A stretch of 64,000 nt of DNA from Actinomadura sp. DC4 (GTDB taxonomy: Bacteria > Actinomycetota > Actinomycetes > Streptosporangiales > Streptosporangiaceae). Below the pieces are notes generated by a model that was not told where the DNA came from, searched no databases, and saw only the letters and a list, made by a program, of their open reading frames with translations. Shown here one piece after another: positions 47,991 to 57,416 of this stretch. The translations under genes and the position numbers were made by a program. Location of the stretch: assembly GCF_030406325.1 (NCBI RefSeq), contig NZ_JAUEQY010000012.1, positions 220,981-284,980 on the forward strand. Direction: 5' to 3'. Numbering within the stretch: position 1 is the first letter of the stretch; every line of letters begins with the position of its first letter.

Positions 47991-49045
47991 GTGAGGACTC
48001 TGGTACGCGGCGGCACGGTGATCAGCGTTGACCCGGAGATCGCCGACCTGCCGCGCGGTGACGTGCTGATCGAGGACGGCCGGATCGGCGCGGTCGCGGA
48101 ACGGATCGACGCGCCCGGCGCGGAGGTGCTCGACGCGGCGGGAACGCTGGTACTGCCCGGCTTGGTCGACACCCACCGGCACACCTGGCAGGCGGTGTTC
48201 CGCGGGATCGGGGCGGACTGGACGTTCGCCCAGTACCGCGACGCGATGCACGGCACCGTGCGCCCGCGGTACCGGCCGGAGGACGTGCACGTCGGGACGC
48301 TGCTCGGCCGGATCGAGGCCCTCCACTCGGGCGTCACCACGCTGCTGGACTGGTGTCACTGCACCGACACCATCGAACACGGCGACGCGGCGCTCGACGC
48401 CCTCCGCGAGGCACCCGGGCGGAGCGTCTTCTGTTACGGCGCGGGCATCGGCACCCCCGACGCCTGGACGACGACGAGCTCACGATGCTGGCCGACGCGG
48501 GCTGTTCGGTGTCGATCAGCCCCGACGTGGAGCTGAAGATGGGATTCGGCTGGCCGGAGACGGGACGCATGCTCGCCGCGGGCATCCGGCCGACCCTGTC
48601 CATCGACGACTGTCCGACGGCCGGCGGCGACATGTTCTCGACCATGCGCACGACGCTGAGCGTGCAACGCGGCCTGGACACCGCGCAGGGCAGGTCTCCC
48701 GCACTGACGAGCCGTGACGTGCTGGAGTTCGCGACCATCGACGGCGCCCGCGCCCTGGGCCTCGGCGACCGGATCGGCAGCATCACGCCGGGCAAGCAGG
48801 CCGACCTGGTGCTGCTGCGCGCCGACGACCTGACGCTGTTCCCCGCCAACCACCCGGTGGGCGCGCTCGTGTCCGCCGCGCACCCGGGCCTCGTGGACAC
48901 CGTGCTCGTCGCCGGAAGGGTCGTCAAACGCGGCGGAGCCCTGGTCGGCGTCGACCTCGACCACCTGCGAGAACGCGCTCTGAGCTCCCGGGCCCGCATC
49001 GCCACGGACGCCGGTGTCGCCCTCGACGGAACCTGGATCCCGTGA
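47991..49045 (+). pseudogene. Amidohydrolase with central out-of-frame deletion
   Basis: The first part (from GTG 47991) carries the family N-terminus with the HxH pair (LPGLVDTHRHTWQAVFRGIG) up to FCYGAGIGTPDAW near 48470. The rest lies in another frame from about 48470 (DDDELTMLADAGCSVSISPD, LSIDDCPTAGGDMFSTM, ITPGKQADLVLL) to the TGA at 49045. Against the intact paralog at 3173-4639, about 85 codons are missing, including the TTHAG and YVHA metal ligands, and the frame is shifted. The product cannot be active. The promoter, MarR operator and ribosome site look undamaged, suggesting recent loss. The junction lies in a GAC repeat. Confidence 0.85.
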
Positions 49046-49048
49046 GCG

Positions 49049-50584
49049 TCAGAGGGTGGAGGCGGCCGGGGCGAGGGCCCGGTGGGCGGCGGGGAGGGCG
49101 GCTTCGCGGTCTTCGGGGATCAGGCCGACGCGGGTGCGGCGGTCGAGCAGGTCGCCCTCGTCCAGGGCGCCCTCGTGGCGTACCGCCCAGGCCAGTTCTG
49201 CGCCGATCGTGGCCGAGCCCGGTGCCACCGGTTCCAGCAGCGCCGGGTCACCCGCCGCCAAGGCCAGCACCTCGCGCGCCTCCGCGCCGTACCGGCGGAC
49301 GAGGTGCGCCGGCGCGACCAGCCGGGCCAGCTCCTGCACGGGGCCCGCGCCCACGAGCGGCAGCCGTGACGTGCGGCACCGGCCCGCCGTCAGCCCCCGG
49401 CCCTCGACCACCGCGTCGACCGCGTCCTGGGCCATGCGCCGGTAGGTCGTCAGCTTCCCGCCCACGATCGTCACCACACCGTTCGGCGCCGTGAGCACCG
49501 CGTGCCGCCGCGACAGGTCGGCCGTGGCGCCCCCCGCCCCGTCCAGCAGCGGCCGCAGCCCCGCGTACGCCCCGGCCACGTCCGTGCGGCGTACGGGCAC
49601 GTCGAGGGCGGAGTCCAGCAGGTCCAGGAGGAAGCCGATCTCGGCCTCCGACGGCTCGGGCACGTCCGGGATCGGGCCGTCGGCGGGCTCATCGGTCAGC
49701 CCGACGTAGATCCGGCCGTCCTCCTGCGGCAGCACGAGCGCGAAGTGGCCCGGCGAGCCGGGGACCGGCAGGTGCAGCCCGCTCGACAGCCCGGCGAGGC
49801 TGGAGGCGCGCAGGACGAGGTGCGTGCCGCGCGAGGGCCGCAGCCGTACGCCCTCGGCGAGGCCGCCCGCCCACACCCCGGTCGCGTTGACCACCGCGCG
49901 GGCCCGGATGGAGAAGGAGGCCCCCGTCAGCTCGTCGCGCACCTCCGCCCCGTCGCCGGTCAGCGCCAGCGCGCGGCAGCGGGTCAGGACGCGCGCCCCG
50001 TGCGCCGCCGCCGTACGCGCGATCGCGGTCACCAGGCGCGCGTCGTCCACGAGCTGGCCGTCCCAGGACAGCAGCCCGCCCCGCAGCCCGTACGAGCGCA
50101 GCGCGGGCGCCAGCCGCAGGGTCTCCACCGCGGTGAGGCGGCGCGGGCGGGGCAGCGCCGCCCGGTGGGTGCGCGCGGACATCCGCAGCATGTCGCCGGC
50201 CCGGATCCCGGCCCGCGCGAGCGCCACGCCCGAGCCGGTGACCTGGTCGTTCAGCGGCAATATGAACGGCAGTGCCCGTACGAGGTGCGGCGCGGTGTGC
50301 TCCATGAGGACACCGCGCTCGACCGCGCTCTCGTACGCGATGCCGAACTGCCCGGACGCGAGGTAGCGCAGCCCGCCGTGGATCAGCTTGGAGCTCCACC
50401 GGGACGTGCCGAAGGCGAGGTCGTGGGCGTCGATCGCGGCCACGGACAGGCCGCGCGTCGCGGCGTCCAGGGCGACGCCGGCGCCGGTCGCGCCGAGCCC
50501 GACCACCAGGACGTCGACCGAGGTTCCGCTGGAAAGGTCGGCCAGCTCGCGGGCGCGCCGCGCGGCGTTGAGGGAGGAGTTCAT
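49049..50584 (-). CDS. glpD: Glycerol-3-phosphate dehydrogenase (FAD)
   Basis: 511-residue aerobic glycerol-3-phosphate dehydrogenase that feeds electrons to the quinone pool and makes dihydroxyacetone phosphate. FAD-binding N-terminus VDVLVVGLGATGAGVALDAA, the family signature WSSKLIHGGLRYLASGQFG, and the C-terminal DAO_C domain (~390-505). The start overlaps the TetR stop. Across the divergent TetR lie an alkylglycerone-phosphate-synthase-like oxidase and a lipid kinase; the same order occurs at Rv2249c-Rv2252 of M. tuberculosis. Confidence 0.94.
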   Translation of the reverse strand: MNSSLNAARRARELADLSSGTSVDVLVVGLGATGAGVALDAATRGLSVAAIDAHDLAFGTSRWSSKLIHGGLRYLASGQFGIAYESAVERGVLMEHTAPHLVRALPFILPLNDQVTGSGVALARAGIRAGDMLRMSARTHRAALPRPRRLTAVETLRLAPALRSYGLRGGLLSWDGQLVDDARLVTAIARTAAAHGARVLTRCRALALTGDGAEVRDELTGASFSIRARAVVNATGVWAGGLAEGVRLRPSRGTHLVLRASSLAGLSSGLHLPVPGSPGHFALVLPQEDGRIYVGLTDEPADGPIPDVPEPSEAEIGFLLDLLDSALDVPVRRTDVAGAYAGLRPLLDGAGGATADLSRRHAVLTAPNGVVTIVGGKLTTYRRMAQDAVDAVVEGRGLTAGRCRTSRLPLVGAGPVQELARLVAPAHLVRRYGAEAREVLALAAGDPALLEPVAPGSATIGAELAWAVRHEGALDEGDLLDRRTRVGLIPEDREAALPAAHRALAPAASTL

Positions 50585-51165
50585 GGGGCGAGGTACCTCT
50601 CGAGAATCTGCCGCAGCTCGTCGTCGAACGCGGCCGCCGACAGTGCCGGGCCGTCGCCGGTCATGATGTGGCCGGACATGGCGAAGGACTGGAGGACGAG
50701 CAGCACCGCGCGGGCCTGCCGTGCCGGATGGCCCGCGCGTACGCTGCTGTCGCGGTGGCCGGCCCGGAGGGTGGCCTCGAAGGCGCGCAGCATGGCGTCC
50801 TGGCTCGTACCCCGCCGTTCGAGCATGTAGGGGAGCAGGACCTCGGGATCGACCTCAAGGATCTTGTGGAAGAGCGGGTGCGCACGGAGCGCGGCGACCC
50901 CGGCGACCAGCGCGGACACGGCCTGGGGTCGTACGGACGAGCCGTCGGAGGGCGGGACGACGCGGGAGACGACCTCGGCCCACTCGCGCGTCATCAGGTC
51001 GGCGACCAGCGTCTGCACGTCGGGCCACCGCCGGTAGATGGTCATCCGGGATACTCCGGCGCGGCGTGCCACGTCGGTCAGCGTCGTACGCCGGACGCCG
51101 ACCGCGAGCACGCAGTCGCGCGTCGCGTCGAGGACCGCATCCTTCTTGTGACGAATCGACGCCAT
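50581..51165 (-). CDS. TetR-family regulator of the glpD/oxidase block
   Basis: 194-residue TetR regulator (HKKDAVLDATRDCVLAVGVR, RRAGVSRMTIYRRWPDVQTL). It is first in an operon with glpD (ATGA overlap) and divergent from the oxidase gene only 35 bp away, where GTCAC-AGT-GTAAC (51168-51180) offers a near-palindromic operator right at its start codon. It corresponds in position to Rv2250c. Ligand unknown, probably a lipid or glycerol derivative. Confidence 0.9.
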   Translation of the reverse strand: MASIRHKKDAVLDATRDCVLAVGVRRTTLTDVARRAGVSRMTIYRRWPDVQTLVADLMTREWAEVVSRVVPPSDGSSVRPQAVSALVAGVAALRAHPLFHKILEVDPEVLLPYMLERRGTSQDAMLRAFEATLRAGHRDSSVRAGHPARQARAVLLVLQSFAMSGHIMTGDGPALSAAAFDDELRQILERYLAP

Positions 51166-51167
51166 AT

Positions 51168-51180
51168 GTCACAGTGTAAC
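51168..51180. promoter_or_regulatory. Possible TetR operator
   Basis: GTCAC-AGT-GTAAC, inverted with one mismatch, in the 35-bp gap between the divergent TetR and oxidase genes. Confidence 0.4.
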
Positions 51181-51200
51181 TGGGTCAGGAGGGGGTAGCC

Positions 51201-52775
51201 ATGCCGATCGTGGACATGTTGTGGAGTGGCTGGGGTGATCCGGAGCGCGCCGAGCGCCTGCCGGAGTCGGTGACCGGGCTGCTGCGCGAGCTGCTCGGCG
51301 TGCACGACGAGCCGGCCCAGCCGGTGAAGCTCGCCGAGATCGAGCCGCCCGCCGCCCGGCCGGTTCCGCTCGCCGACATCGTGGGCGAGGAGAACGTGCG
51401 CACCGACGACGAGACGCGCGTCCGGCACACCCGCGGCAAGTCGACGGCCGACCTGCTGCGCATCCGGGCCGGCGACGTGCGCACCGCGCCCGACGCGGTC
51501 GTGCTGCCCGGCTCCCACGACGAGGTCGCCGCGGTCCTGGCCCGGTGCGCGGAGAACCGGATCGCCGTCGTGCCGTTCGGCGGAGGCACCTCGGTCGTCG
51601 GCGGGCTCACCCCGGAGGCGGGCGCCTTCGCCGGGGTGGTCGCGCTCGACCTGCGCCGCCTCGACCGGCTCGTCGGCGTCGACACGGTCTCCCGTACGGC
51701 CACACTGCAGCCGGGTCTGCGGGCGCCGCGCGCCGAGGAGCTGCTGAACGAGCAGGGGTACACCCTCGGCCACTTCCCGCAGTCCTTCGAGTGGGCGAGC
51801 ATCGGCGGGTTCGCCGCCGCCCGGTCCTCAGGGCAGGCGTCGGCCGGGTACGGCCGGTTCGACGAGATGGTCCTCGCCCTCACCCTGGCCACGCCGAGCG
51901 GCACCATCGAGGCCGGCCGCTCGCCGCGGTCGGCGGCAGGGCCGGACCTGCGCCAGCTCGTCCTCGGCTCCGAGGGCGCGTTCGGCGTGATCACCGAGGT
52001 GACCGTACGGATCCGCCCGCTGCCGGAGACGCAGGCGTACGAGGGCTGGCTGTTCCGGTCGCTGTCCGAGGGCGTCACGGCCCTGCGCGCGCTCGCCCAG
52101 GACGGCCCGCTGCCCACCGTGCTGCGGCTGTCCGACGAGACCGAGACCATGATCGGGCTGGCCCGTCCCGAGGAGCTCGGCCAAAGCGGCGGGACGGGCG
52201 GCTGCCTCGCGGTCTGCGGCTACGACGGCACGGCCGCCGAGGTCGCCGAGCGGCGCGCCAGGGTCCGCACCCGGCTGGAGTCGCTCGGCGGGGAGTACCA
52301 GGGGGAGGAGCCGGGGGAGAGCTGGGCGCGGGGCCGGTTCGCCGCGCCGTACCTTCGCGACGCCCTGCTCGACGCCGGCGTGCTCGCCGAGACGCTGGAG
52401 ACGGCCGCATTCTGGTCGAACCTGTCCCGCCTGTACGACGCGGTACGGCTCACGCTCTCCCGCGAGCTGTCCTCGTCGGTGGTCATGTGCCACGTGTCCC
52501 ACGTCTATCCGGCGGGCGCCTCGCTGTACTTCACCGTCGTCACCGCCCAGGGCGAGGAACCCCTGGAGAGCTGGGGCCGCGCGAAGACGGCGGTCGGCGA
52601 CGCGATCGTCGAGGCGGGCGGCACCATCACCCACCACCACGGCGTCGGCGTCGACCACCGCGACCAGTACGCCCGCGAGGCCGGCCCGCTCGGCGTCGCC
52701 GCCCTGCGCGCGGTCAAGGACCGCCTCGACCCCGCGGGCGTCATGAATCCGGGCATCCTGATTCCCCCGGCGTAG
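51201..52775 (+). CDS. FAD-linked oxidase, alkylglycerone-phosphate-synthase-like
   Basis: 524-residue flavoprotein of the VAO/PCMH family. The FAD-binding domain carries VVPFGGGTSVVGGL and LGHFPQSFEWASIGGFAA; the C-terminal active-site run TITHHHGVGVDHRDQYA contains the triple His typical of alkyl-DHAP synthases, which replace the acyl group of acyl-DHAP by an alkyl chain. Actinomycete relatives (Rv2251) have no proven activity, so ether-lipid synthesis is a hypothesis. GGAGGGGG precedes the ATG. The lipid kinase follows after 57 bp. Confidence 0.9.
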   Translation: MPIVDMLWSGWGDPERAERLPESVTGLLRELLGVHDEPAQPVKLAEIEPPAARPVPLADIVGEENVRTDDETRVRHTRGKSTADLLRIRAGDVRTAPDAVVLPGSHDEVAAVLARCAENRIAVVPFGGGTSVVGGLTPEAGAFAGVVALDLRRLDRLVGVDTVSRTATLQPGLRAPRAEELLNEQGYTLGHFPQSFEWASIGGFAAARSSGQASAGYGRFDEMVLALTLATPSGTIEAGRSPRSAAGPDLRQLVLGSEGAFGVITEVTVRIRPLPETQAYEGWLFRSLSEGVTALRALAQDGPLPTVLRLSDETETMIGLARPEELGQSGGTGGCLAVCGYDGTAAEVAERRARVRTRLESLGGEYQGEEPGESWARGRFAAPYLRDALLDAGVLAETLETAAFWSNLSRLYDAVRLTLSRELSSSVVMCHVSHVYPAGASLYFTVVTAQGEEPLESWGRAKTAVGDAIVEAGGTITHHHGVGVDHRDQYAREAGPLGVAALRAVKDRLDPAGVMNPGILIPPA

Positions 52776-52832
52776 AGCCGGACCCCGTACGATCCCGCGC
52801 AGAGGGGCGCGGGCCCCGGACAGGAGCTCAAC

Positions 52833-53711
52833 ATGCGATCGTTCACCGCCGTGGTGAACCCGGCCGCCGGCAGTGACCCGGCCGCCCGTCTGATCCCGGT
52901 CGCGCGACGGCTGCGCGAGGCCGGCGCCGAGGTCGCCGTGGAGTACAGCCGCAGCCTCGAACACGCCGGAGACCTGGCCCGCGACGCCGCGAAGAAGGGC
53001 CACGTCGTCATCGCCGCGGGCGGCGACGGCATGGTCGGCGGCCTCGCCGGCGCGCTCGCGGGCACCGACGGCGTGCTCGGCATCCTGCCGGCCGGGCGCG
53101 GCAACGACTTCGCCCGCCAGCTCGCCCTCCCCGACGACCCGGAGCGCCTGGCCGACCTGCTGCTGTCCGCCGAGCCGCGGGCGATCGACGCGATCGAGGT
53201 CGACGCCGGAGACGGCAGGCACATCGTGGTCGGCAGCGTGTACGGCGGCGTCGACTCGGTGGCCAACGTGCACATCAACCGGCTGACCCGGCTGCCCGGC
53301 TCGCTCGCGTACTACCTCGGCCCGCTGCGCGCCATCGCGACCTGGCGGCCGGTGGCGTACACCATCACCGTCGACGGCGAGACGCGCGAGGAGCGCGGCT
53401 ACACCGTCGTCGCGGCCAACTCCGGCTACTACGGCTACGGGCTGCACGTCGCGCCGGACGCCGAGGTCGACGACGGGCTGCTCGACGTCGTCATCATCCG
53501 GCACGCGCCCAAGCGGTTGTTCTTCTCCGTCATGCGCGAGCTCCCGCACGGCACGCACGTACGCCGGCCGGAGATCGAGGTGCTCCGCGGGCGCGAGGTG
53601 CGGATCGAGGCGGACCGCGAGCTGCCGTTCGGCGGCGACGGCGAGCTGCTCGGCACGCTGCCGGCCACGCTCCGGGTACTGCCCGGCGCCCTCCGGGTGA
53701 TCGCGTCCTGA
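52833..53711 (+). CDS. Diacylglycerol/lipid kinase (DagK type)
   Basis: 292-residue cytosolic lipid kinase. The N-terminal nucleotide domain reads AVVNPAAGSDPAARL, IAAGGDGMVGGLAGAL (GGDG motif) and LPAGRGNDFARQLAL; the C-terminal beta domain ends with FGGDGELLGTLPATLRV. The M. tuberculosis counterpart Rv2252 phosphorylates diacylglycerol and supports phosphatidylinositol mannoside synthesis. AGGAGC precedes the ATG. It is probably co-transcribed with the upstream oxidase. Confidence 0.94.
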   Translation: MRSFTAVVNPAAGSDPAARLIPVARRLREAGAEVAVEYSRSLEHAGDLARDAAKKGHVVIAAGGDGMVGGLAGALAGTDGVLGILPAGRGNDFARQLALPDDPERLADLLLSAEPRAIDAIEVDAGDGRHIVVGSVYGGVDSVANVHINRLTRLPGSLAYYLGPLRAIATWRPVAYTITVDGETREERGYTVVAANSGYYGYGLHVAPDAEVDDGLLDVVIIRHAPKRLFFSVMRELPHGTHVRRPEIEVLRGREVRIEADRELPFGGDGELLGTLPATLRVLPGALRVIAS

Positions 53712-53789
53712 AGCTTGCCCGGTGCTTTGCCTGTCGCTGGGACGCCGCCGGGTACGTTGCGAGTGATCGGTGATTCGGGGGCGTCCACT

Positions 53790-54464
53790 GTGAAACACGC
53801 GCTCGCCGTGCTGGCCGGCATCGCCGTCGGCCTGCCGGTGATGGCGGCACTCGCGTCGGCGAACGGGCACACCGCGGGCGGCCTGCCCGACCGGTACGTG
53901 CCGTGGGCGCAGCACCACCTCCACACCGGGTACGCGGCGATCAGGACGCCGGTGAGCGCGCCCAAGCCCACGACGGTCGAGCGGACGCACCTGCTGGTCT
54001 CCACGCCGCTCTCCACGCCGTCGCCGCCGGCGCGTCACGTGGGCCCGCCACAGCCGCCTCCGCGCGCGCTGCGGCACGCCCCGCCCGCCACCGGGCTGCG
54101 CGTCTCCATCGACGCCCCGCGCACCGTGCGCCCGGGCGGCACCTACACCTACCGGATCAGGCTCGCCAACCGGGGGCCGGGCACGCCGGGCGAGATCACC
54201 GTACGCAACACGCTGCCGCCGGGCGTCGAGCGGACCGCCACGTCGCTGCCGGGCGGCGCCGGCGGGTACGCGGACGGCCGGGACACCACGCTCGTTCTGC
54301 CGCGGCTCCAGCCGGGCCGGTCCGCCACCGCCCGGTTCGCCGTACGGGTCCGGCGCACGGCCCACGGCGACCTGGTCGCGCGCAGCCGCATCGCCTCCAT
54401 CGCCGGCGCCCGCGTCCCGCGCACACCGGAGAACGCTGCCCGGACCGCCACACGCGTCCGGTAA
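53790..54464 (+). CDS. Exported DUF11-like domain protein
   Basis: 224-residue secreted or membrane-anchored protein: signal (VKHALAVLAGIAVGLPVMAA), a Pro-rich linker (~60-105) and an Ig-like DUF11 domain (~110-200; GGTYTYRIRLANRGPGTPGE, VRNTLPPGVERTATSLPGG). There is no cell-wall anchor. The GTG at 53790 begins the signal peptide; an earlier GTG at 53763 is possible. It sits where mycobacteria have Rv2253, also an exported protein, though similarity in sequence was not established. Confidence 0.78.
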   Translation: MKHALAVLAGIAVGLPVMAALASANGHTAGGLPDRYVPWAQHHLHTGYAAIRTPVSAPKPTTVERTHLLVSTPLSTPSPPARHVGPPQPPPRALRHAPPATGLRVSIDAPRTVRPGGTYTYRIRLANRGPGTPGEITVRNTLPPGVERTATSLPGGAGGYADGRDTTLVLPRLQPGRSATARFAVRVRRTAHGDLVARSRIASIAGARVPRTPENAARTATRVR

Positions 54465-54533
54465 GTACGGAACCGAAGGACCCCCGTGCCTCGTCTCACT
54501 TGGTGACGACCACGACACGGGAAGGCAGGGAGC

Positions 54534-54932
54534 ATGCGTACGCTGCTCAACCTCATCTGGCTGATCTTCGCCGGGTTCTGGCTCGCCCTCGGCTACTTTC
54601 TCGCCGGGATCATCTGCTGCGTGCTCATCGTCACGATCCCGTTCGGCATCGCGGCGTTCCGCATCGGCGTCTACGCGCTGTGGCCGTTCGGCCAGACCGC
54701 CGTACGGCGTGACGACGCCGGGGCGCTGACCCTGATCGCCAACGTGATCTGGCTCGTCGTCGCGGGGATCTGGCTCGCCATCGGGCACCTGGTCAGCGGC
54801 ATCGCGCTCTGCATCACGATCATCGGCATCCCGCTGGGGCTGGCCAACTTCAAGCTGATCCCGATCTCGCTGCGGCCGCTGGGCGTGGAGATCGTCCCCT
54901 CCGAGGACCCGCGAGCGTTCCACCTGGCCTGA
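54534..54932 (+). CDS. YccF-family inner-membrane protein
   Basis: 132-residue protein with two repeated YccF halves: LIWLIFAGFWLALGYFLAGI then VIPFGI-type turn (IVTIPFGIAAFRIGVYALWP), and again ANVIWLVVAGIWLAIGHLVS with IIGIPLGLANFKLIPISL. Four membrane helices. Function unknown across the family. Its ATG follows GGAAGGCAGGGAGC. Confidence 0.92.
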   Translation: MRTLLNLIWLIFAGFWLALGYFLAGIICCVLIVTIPFGIAAFRIGVYALWPFGQTAVRRDDAGALTLIANVIWLVVAGIWLAIGHLVSGIALCITIIGIPLGLANFKLIPISLRPLGVEIVPSEDPRAFHLA

Positions 54933-54997
54933 CCGGAGATCTACATCTCTTTCCGCCGGGCTCGACAGCGGGCGGTGTCCGGGCCAAGATTGCCCCC

Positions 54998-55267
54998 ATG
55001 CCAGGGGCCACGCCGTTGCCCAAGCAGGGCGATGTGTTCTTCGACCACACCCGACCGGACCGCTCGCTGCGGCTCAGCCGCCACTCGGACGCCGGCGTCG
55101 TCGTGCTGAGCATCTGGAGCGGCGGCGTCTGCCAGGCCACCTTCCAGCTGCCGGGCGAACAGGCGTCGGCGTTCGTCGAGGCGTTCCTCAGCACCTCACC
55201 ACCGCACGCCGCGCCGGTGACCCGCCCGGAGATCTTCCGTACGGGCGAGTATCACACCCAGCCCTAG
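54998..55267 (+). CDS. Small uncharacterised actinomycete protein
   Basis: 89-residue protein (PLPKQGDVFFDHTRPDRSLR, HSDAGVVVLSIWSGGVCQAT, LPGEQASAFVEAFLST). It looks like a small soluble beta domain with one cysteine. Proteins of this look are frequent in actinomycetes but I know no assigned function. It is preceded by a 65-bp gap and followed by the metallophosphoesterase gene. Confidence 0.72.
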   Translation: MPGATPLPKQGDVFFDHTRPDRSLRLSRHSDAGVVVLSIWSGGVCQATFQLPGEQASAFVEAFLSTSPPHAAPVTRPEIFRTGEYHTQP

Positions 55268-55345
55268 ACGGCCGAAGACGGCCTCTTCGGGTGGAATGGG
55301 GCGAACACGGTGCGTCGCCGCCATTGCGGCTGTTACCGTGCGCCC

Positions 55346-56851
55346 GTGGCCCCCACACCAGCTGCGTCCTCCCGCGAGTCGTCCGCCGGTGCCGGTTGGC
55401 GGTGCTCGCAGCCGGGGACCTACACCGACCTGATGCCCGAGCAGGTCCAGAACCTCTCGTGGCTGAACCCGGCCGTCCTCTGGCGGTCCCGCAACGACGT
55501 ACTGGCCCGGTGGTTCGGCGACCCGACCGACGACGAGCGGCGGCGCTGGGTGGCCCGCCAGCTCGGCGCGGGCGCGTCGCCCGACTTCACCATCGCGCGC
55601 GAGGACCCGCCGTCGTTCTCGTTCATGCTCATGGGCGACACCGGCGAGGGAGACGCGCCGCAGTACGCGGTGGTGCCGGGCTTCCTGAGGATGAGCGAGG
55701 GGACGCGCTTCGCGGTCATCGCGAGCGACGTGATCTACCCGACCGGCAGCGTCAACGAGTACGGCACCAAGTTCTTCCGGCCGTACAAGGACTATGACGC
55801 GCCGATCTACGCCGTACCGGGCAACCACGACTGGTACGACGGCCTCGGCGGTTTCATGCGCGTCTTCTGCGGCGCGCCGGAGCTCCCGGCCGAGGGCCGC
55901 CCGTCGCCGCTGTCCGGCGCCTGGCTGCGGCGGCTGTTCTGGAAGAACCCCGACGTGCCCGACGAGCGCCGTCTCGCGGAGGCCGAGAGCCTGCGGTCGC
56001 GGCCCGCGCAGCGGGCGGCGCAGCCGGGACCGTACTGGGCGATCGACGCGGGCCCGATACGGATCGTCGGCATCGACACGGGCATCGTCGGCGATATCGA
56101 CCGGGACCAGGGGGAGTGGCTGCGCCGCGTCTCCCAGGGGCCCAAGCCGAAGATCCTCGTGACCGGGAAGCCGATCTACGTCGACGGCGCGTACCACCCC
56201 GGCGCGATCGAGGGCGGCGGCACGGTCGATGAGATCGTCCGGGATCCGGCGTGCAACTACGTGGCCGCGGTCGGCGGCGACATCCACAACTACCAGCACT
56301 ATCCCGTACGAGTCGGCGACCGGACCATCGAGTACATCGTCTCTGGAGGCGGCGGCGCGTTCATGCACGCCACGCACACGATCCCGCGCGTGGACGTCGG
56401 CGGCGTCGACGAGGAGTCGTTCCGGTGCTATCCGCTGCGCGGCGACTGCCTGGCGTTCTACGGCCGGCTGTACGGCCGCCGGCTGCGAATGCGCCGGCTG
56501 TTCGAGCTGACCGAGGACCAGGCGGCCGCGGTGATCTCCAAGCGCCTCGGCGTCCCGCCGAAACGGGGGACGAACGCGGCCGTGACCTTCCGTACGCGGC
56601 TGGTGGCGTCGCTGCTGGGCGTCCCGGGCCGCCCGCACGGCGGCTCGCGCTTCCGGCTGCCGGTACGGCGGGTCTACCAGAGATTCCTGTCGCCGGCCTC
56701 CGCCTCGTACACGCCGCCGCTGTTCAAGAGCTTCATGCGCGTCGACGTGACGCCGGCGGGCCTGCGGATCCGCTGTTTCGCCGCGTCCGGCTGCCTGGAG
56801 CACGAGATCGCCCCGCCGATCGAGGACGAGGTAACGATTTCGTTTACCTGA
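55346..56851 (+). CDS. Calcineurin-like metallophosphoesterase
   Basis: 501-residue phosphoesterase. Metal-site motifs: FMLMGDTGEGD (GDxG), ASDVIYPTGS, the PGNHDWYDG motif, and the later VGGDIHNYQHYP. The order fits the calcineurin-like fold (~85-340), followed by a C-terminal ~150-residue region of unknown fold. There is no export signal. The GTG at 55346 is suggested by a TTACCGT -10-like element just upstream, implying a leaderless message; GTG at 55310 is an alternative. Substrate unknown; a phosphodiester or nucleotide is likely. Confidence 0.88.
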   Translation: MAPTPAASSRESSAGAGWRCSQPGTYTDLMPEQVQNLSWLNPAVLWRSRNDVLARWFGDPTDDERRRWVARQLGAGASPDFTIAREDPPSFSFMLMGDTGEGDAPQYAVVPGFLRMSEGTRFAVIASDVIYPTGSVNEYGTKFFRPYKDYDAPIYAVPGNHDWYDGLGGFMRVFCGAPELPAEGRPSPLSGAWLRRLFWKNPDVPDERRLAEAESLRSRPAQRAAQPGPYWAIDAGPIRIVGIDTGIVGDIDRDQGEWLRRVSQGPKPKILVTGKPIYVDGAYHPGAIEGGGTVDEIVRDPACNYVAAVGGDIHNYQHYPVRVGDRTIEYIVSGGGGAFMHATHTIPRVDVGGVDEESFRCYPLRGDCLAFYGRLYGRRLRMRRLFELTEDQAAAVISKRLGVPPKRGTNAAVTFRTRLVASLLGVPGRPHGGSRFRLPVRRVYQRFLSPASASYTPPLFKSFMRVDVTPAGLRIRCFAASGCLEHEIAPPIEDEVTISFT

Positions 56852-56960
56852 TAACAATCAGTAGGTATTCCGTATTTATGGGTTGATGTCCCTCCAGGAT
56901 TGGCGCTCATGTTCGGCCATCCAGGCCGACCCGACCGCCCCTAAATTTCTGGAGACATCT

Positions 56961-57416
56961 GTGAGTCAGTCCTATCCGCAGGAAGCCGCTCGGCCCACCG
57001 CCGCTCCAGGTGCGCCGATGGGCGCCCAGATGAAGCGCCGCAACCCGGTCGGCGCCTGGCTGGGCCTGCCGATCATCACGCTCGGCATCTACGGACTCGT
57101 CTGGTACTACCTGGTCCACAGCGAGCTGGCGGCCTTCGACCGCCGCCGCCCGGTCAGCGCGGGCATGGCCCTGTGCTCGATGCTGTTCGGCTGGATCACC
57201 CTGGGCATCTGGCCGCTCATCATGTGGGTCAAGCTCGCGGGCCACATCCGCGAGGCCCAGCGAGTCGCAGGCCTGCAGCCTTCGTGCAGCGGTGGCCTGG
57301 GCTTCCTTCTCGGGATCCTCGGCTTCGGCGTCCTGTACTACCAGGTGGAGCTGAACAAGGTCGTCAAGCAGTACGGCGACACGCCCGCCGGGACCCAGGT
57401 CCCCCTCGCCGCCTGA
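56961..57416 (+). CDS. DUF4234 membrane protein
   Basis: 151-residue protein with a disordered N-terminus and three membrane helices (~45-65, ~80-105, ~125-140). The family pattern is GLPIITLGIYGLVWYYLVHS and LFGWITLGIWPLIMWVKLAG. The GTG at 56961 has GGAGAC 6 nt upstream. Function unknown. An AT-rich leader (56850-56880) precedes it. Confidence 0.88.
   Translation: MSQSYPQEAARPTAAPGAPMGAQMKRRNPVGAWLGLPIITLGIYGLVWYYLVHSELAAFDRRRPVSAGMALCSMLFGWITLGIWPLIMWVKLAGHIREAQRVAGLQPSCSGGLGFLLGILGFGVLYYQVELNKVVKQYGDTPAGTQVPLAA

Noticed and set aside
51828..54923. 1031-codon minus-strand frame
   Set aside because: Spans four recognised plus-strand genes; no domain or ribosome site.
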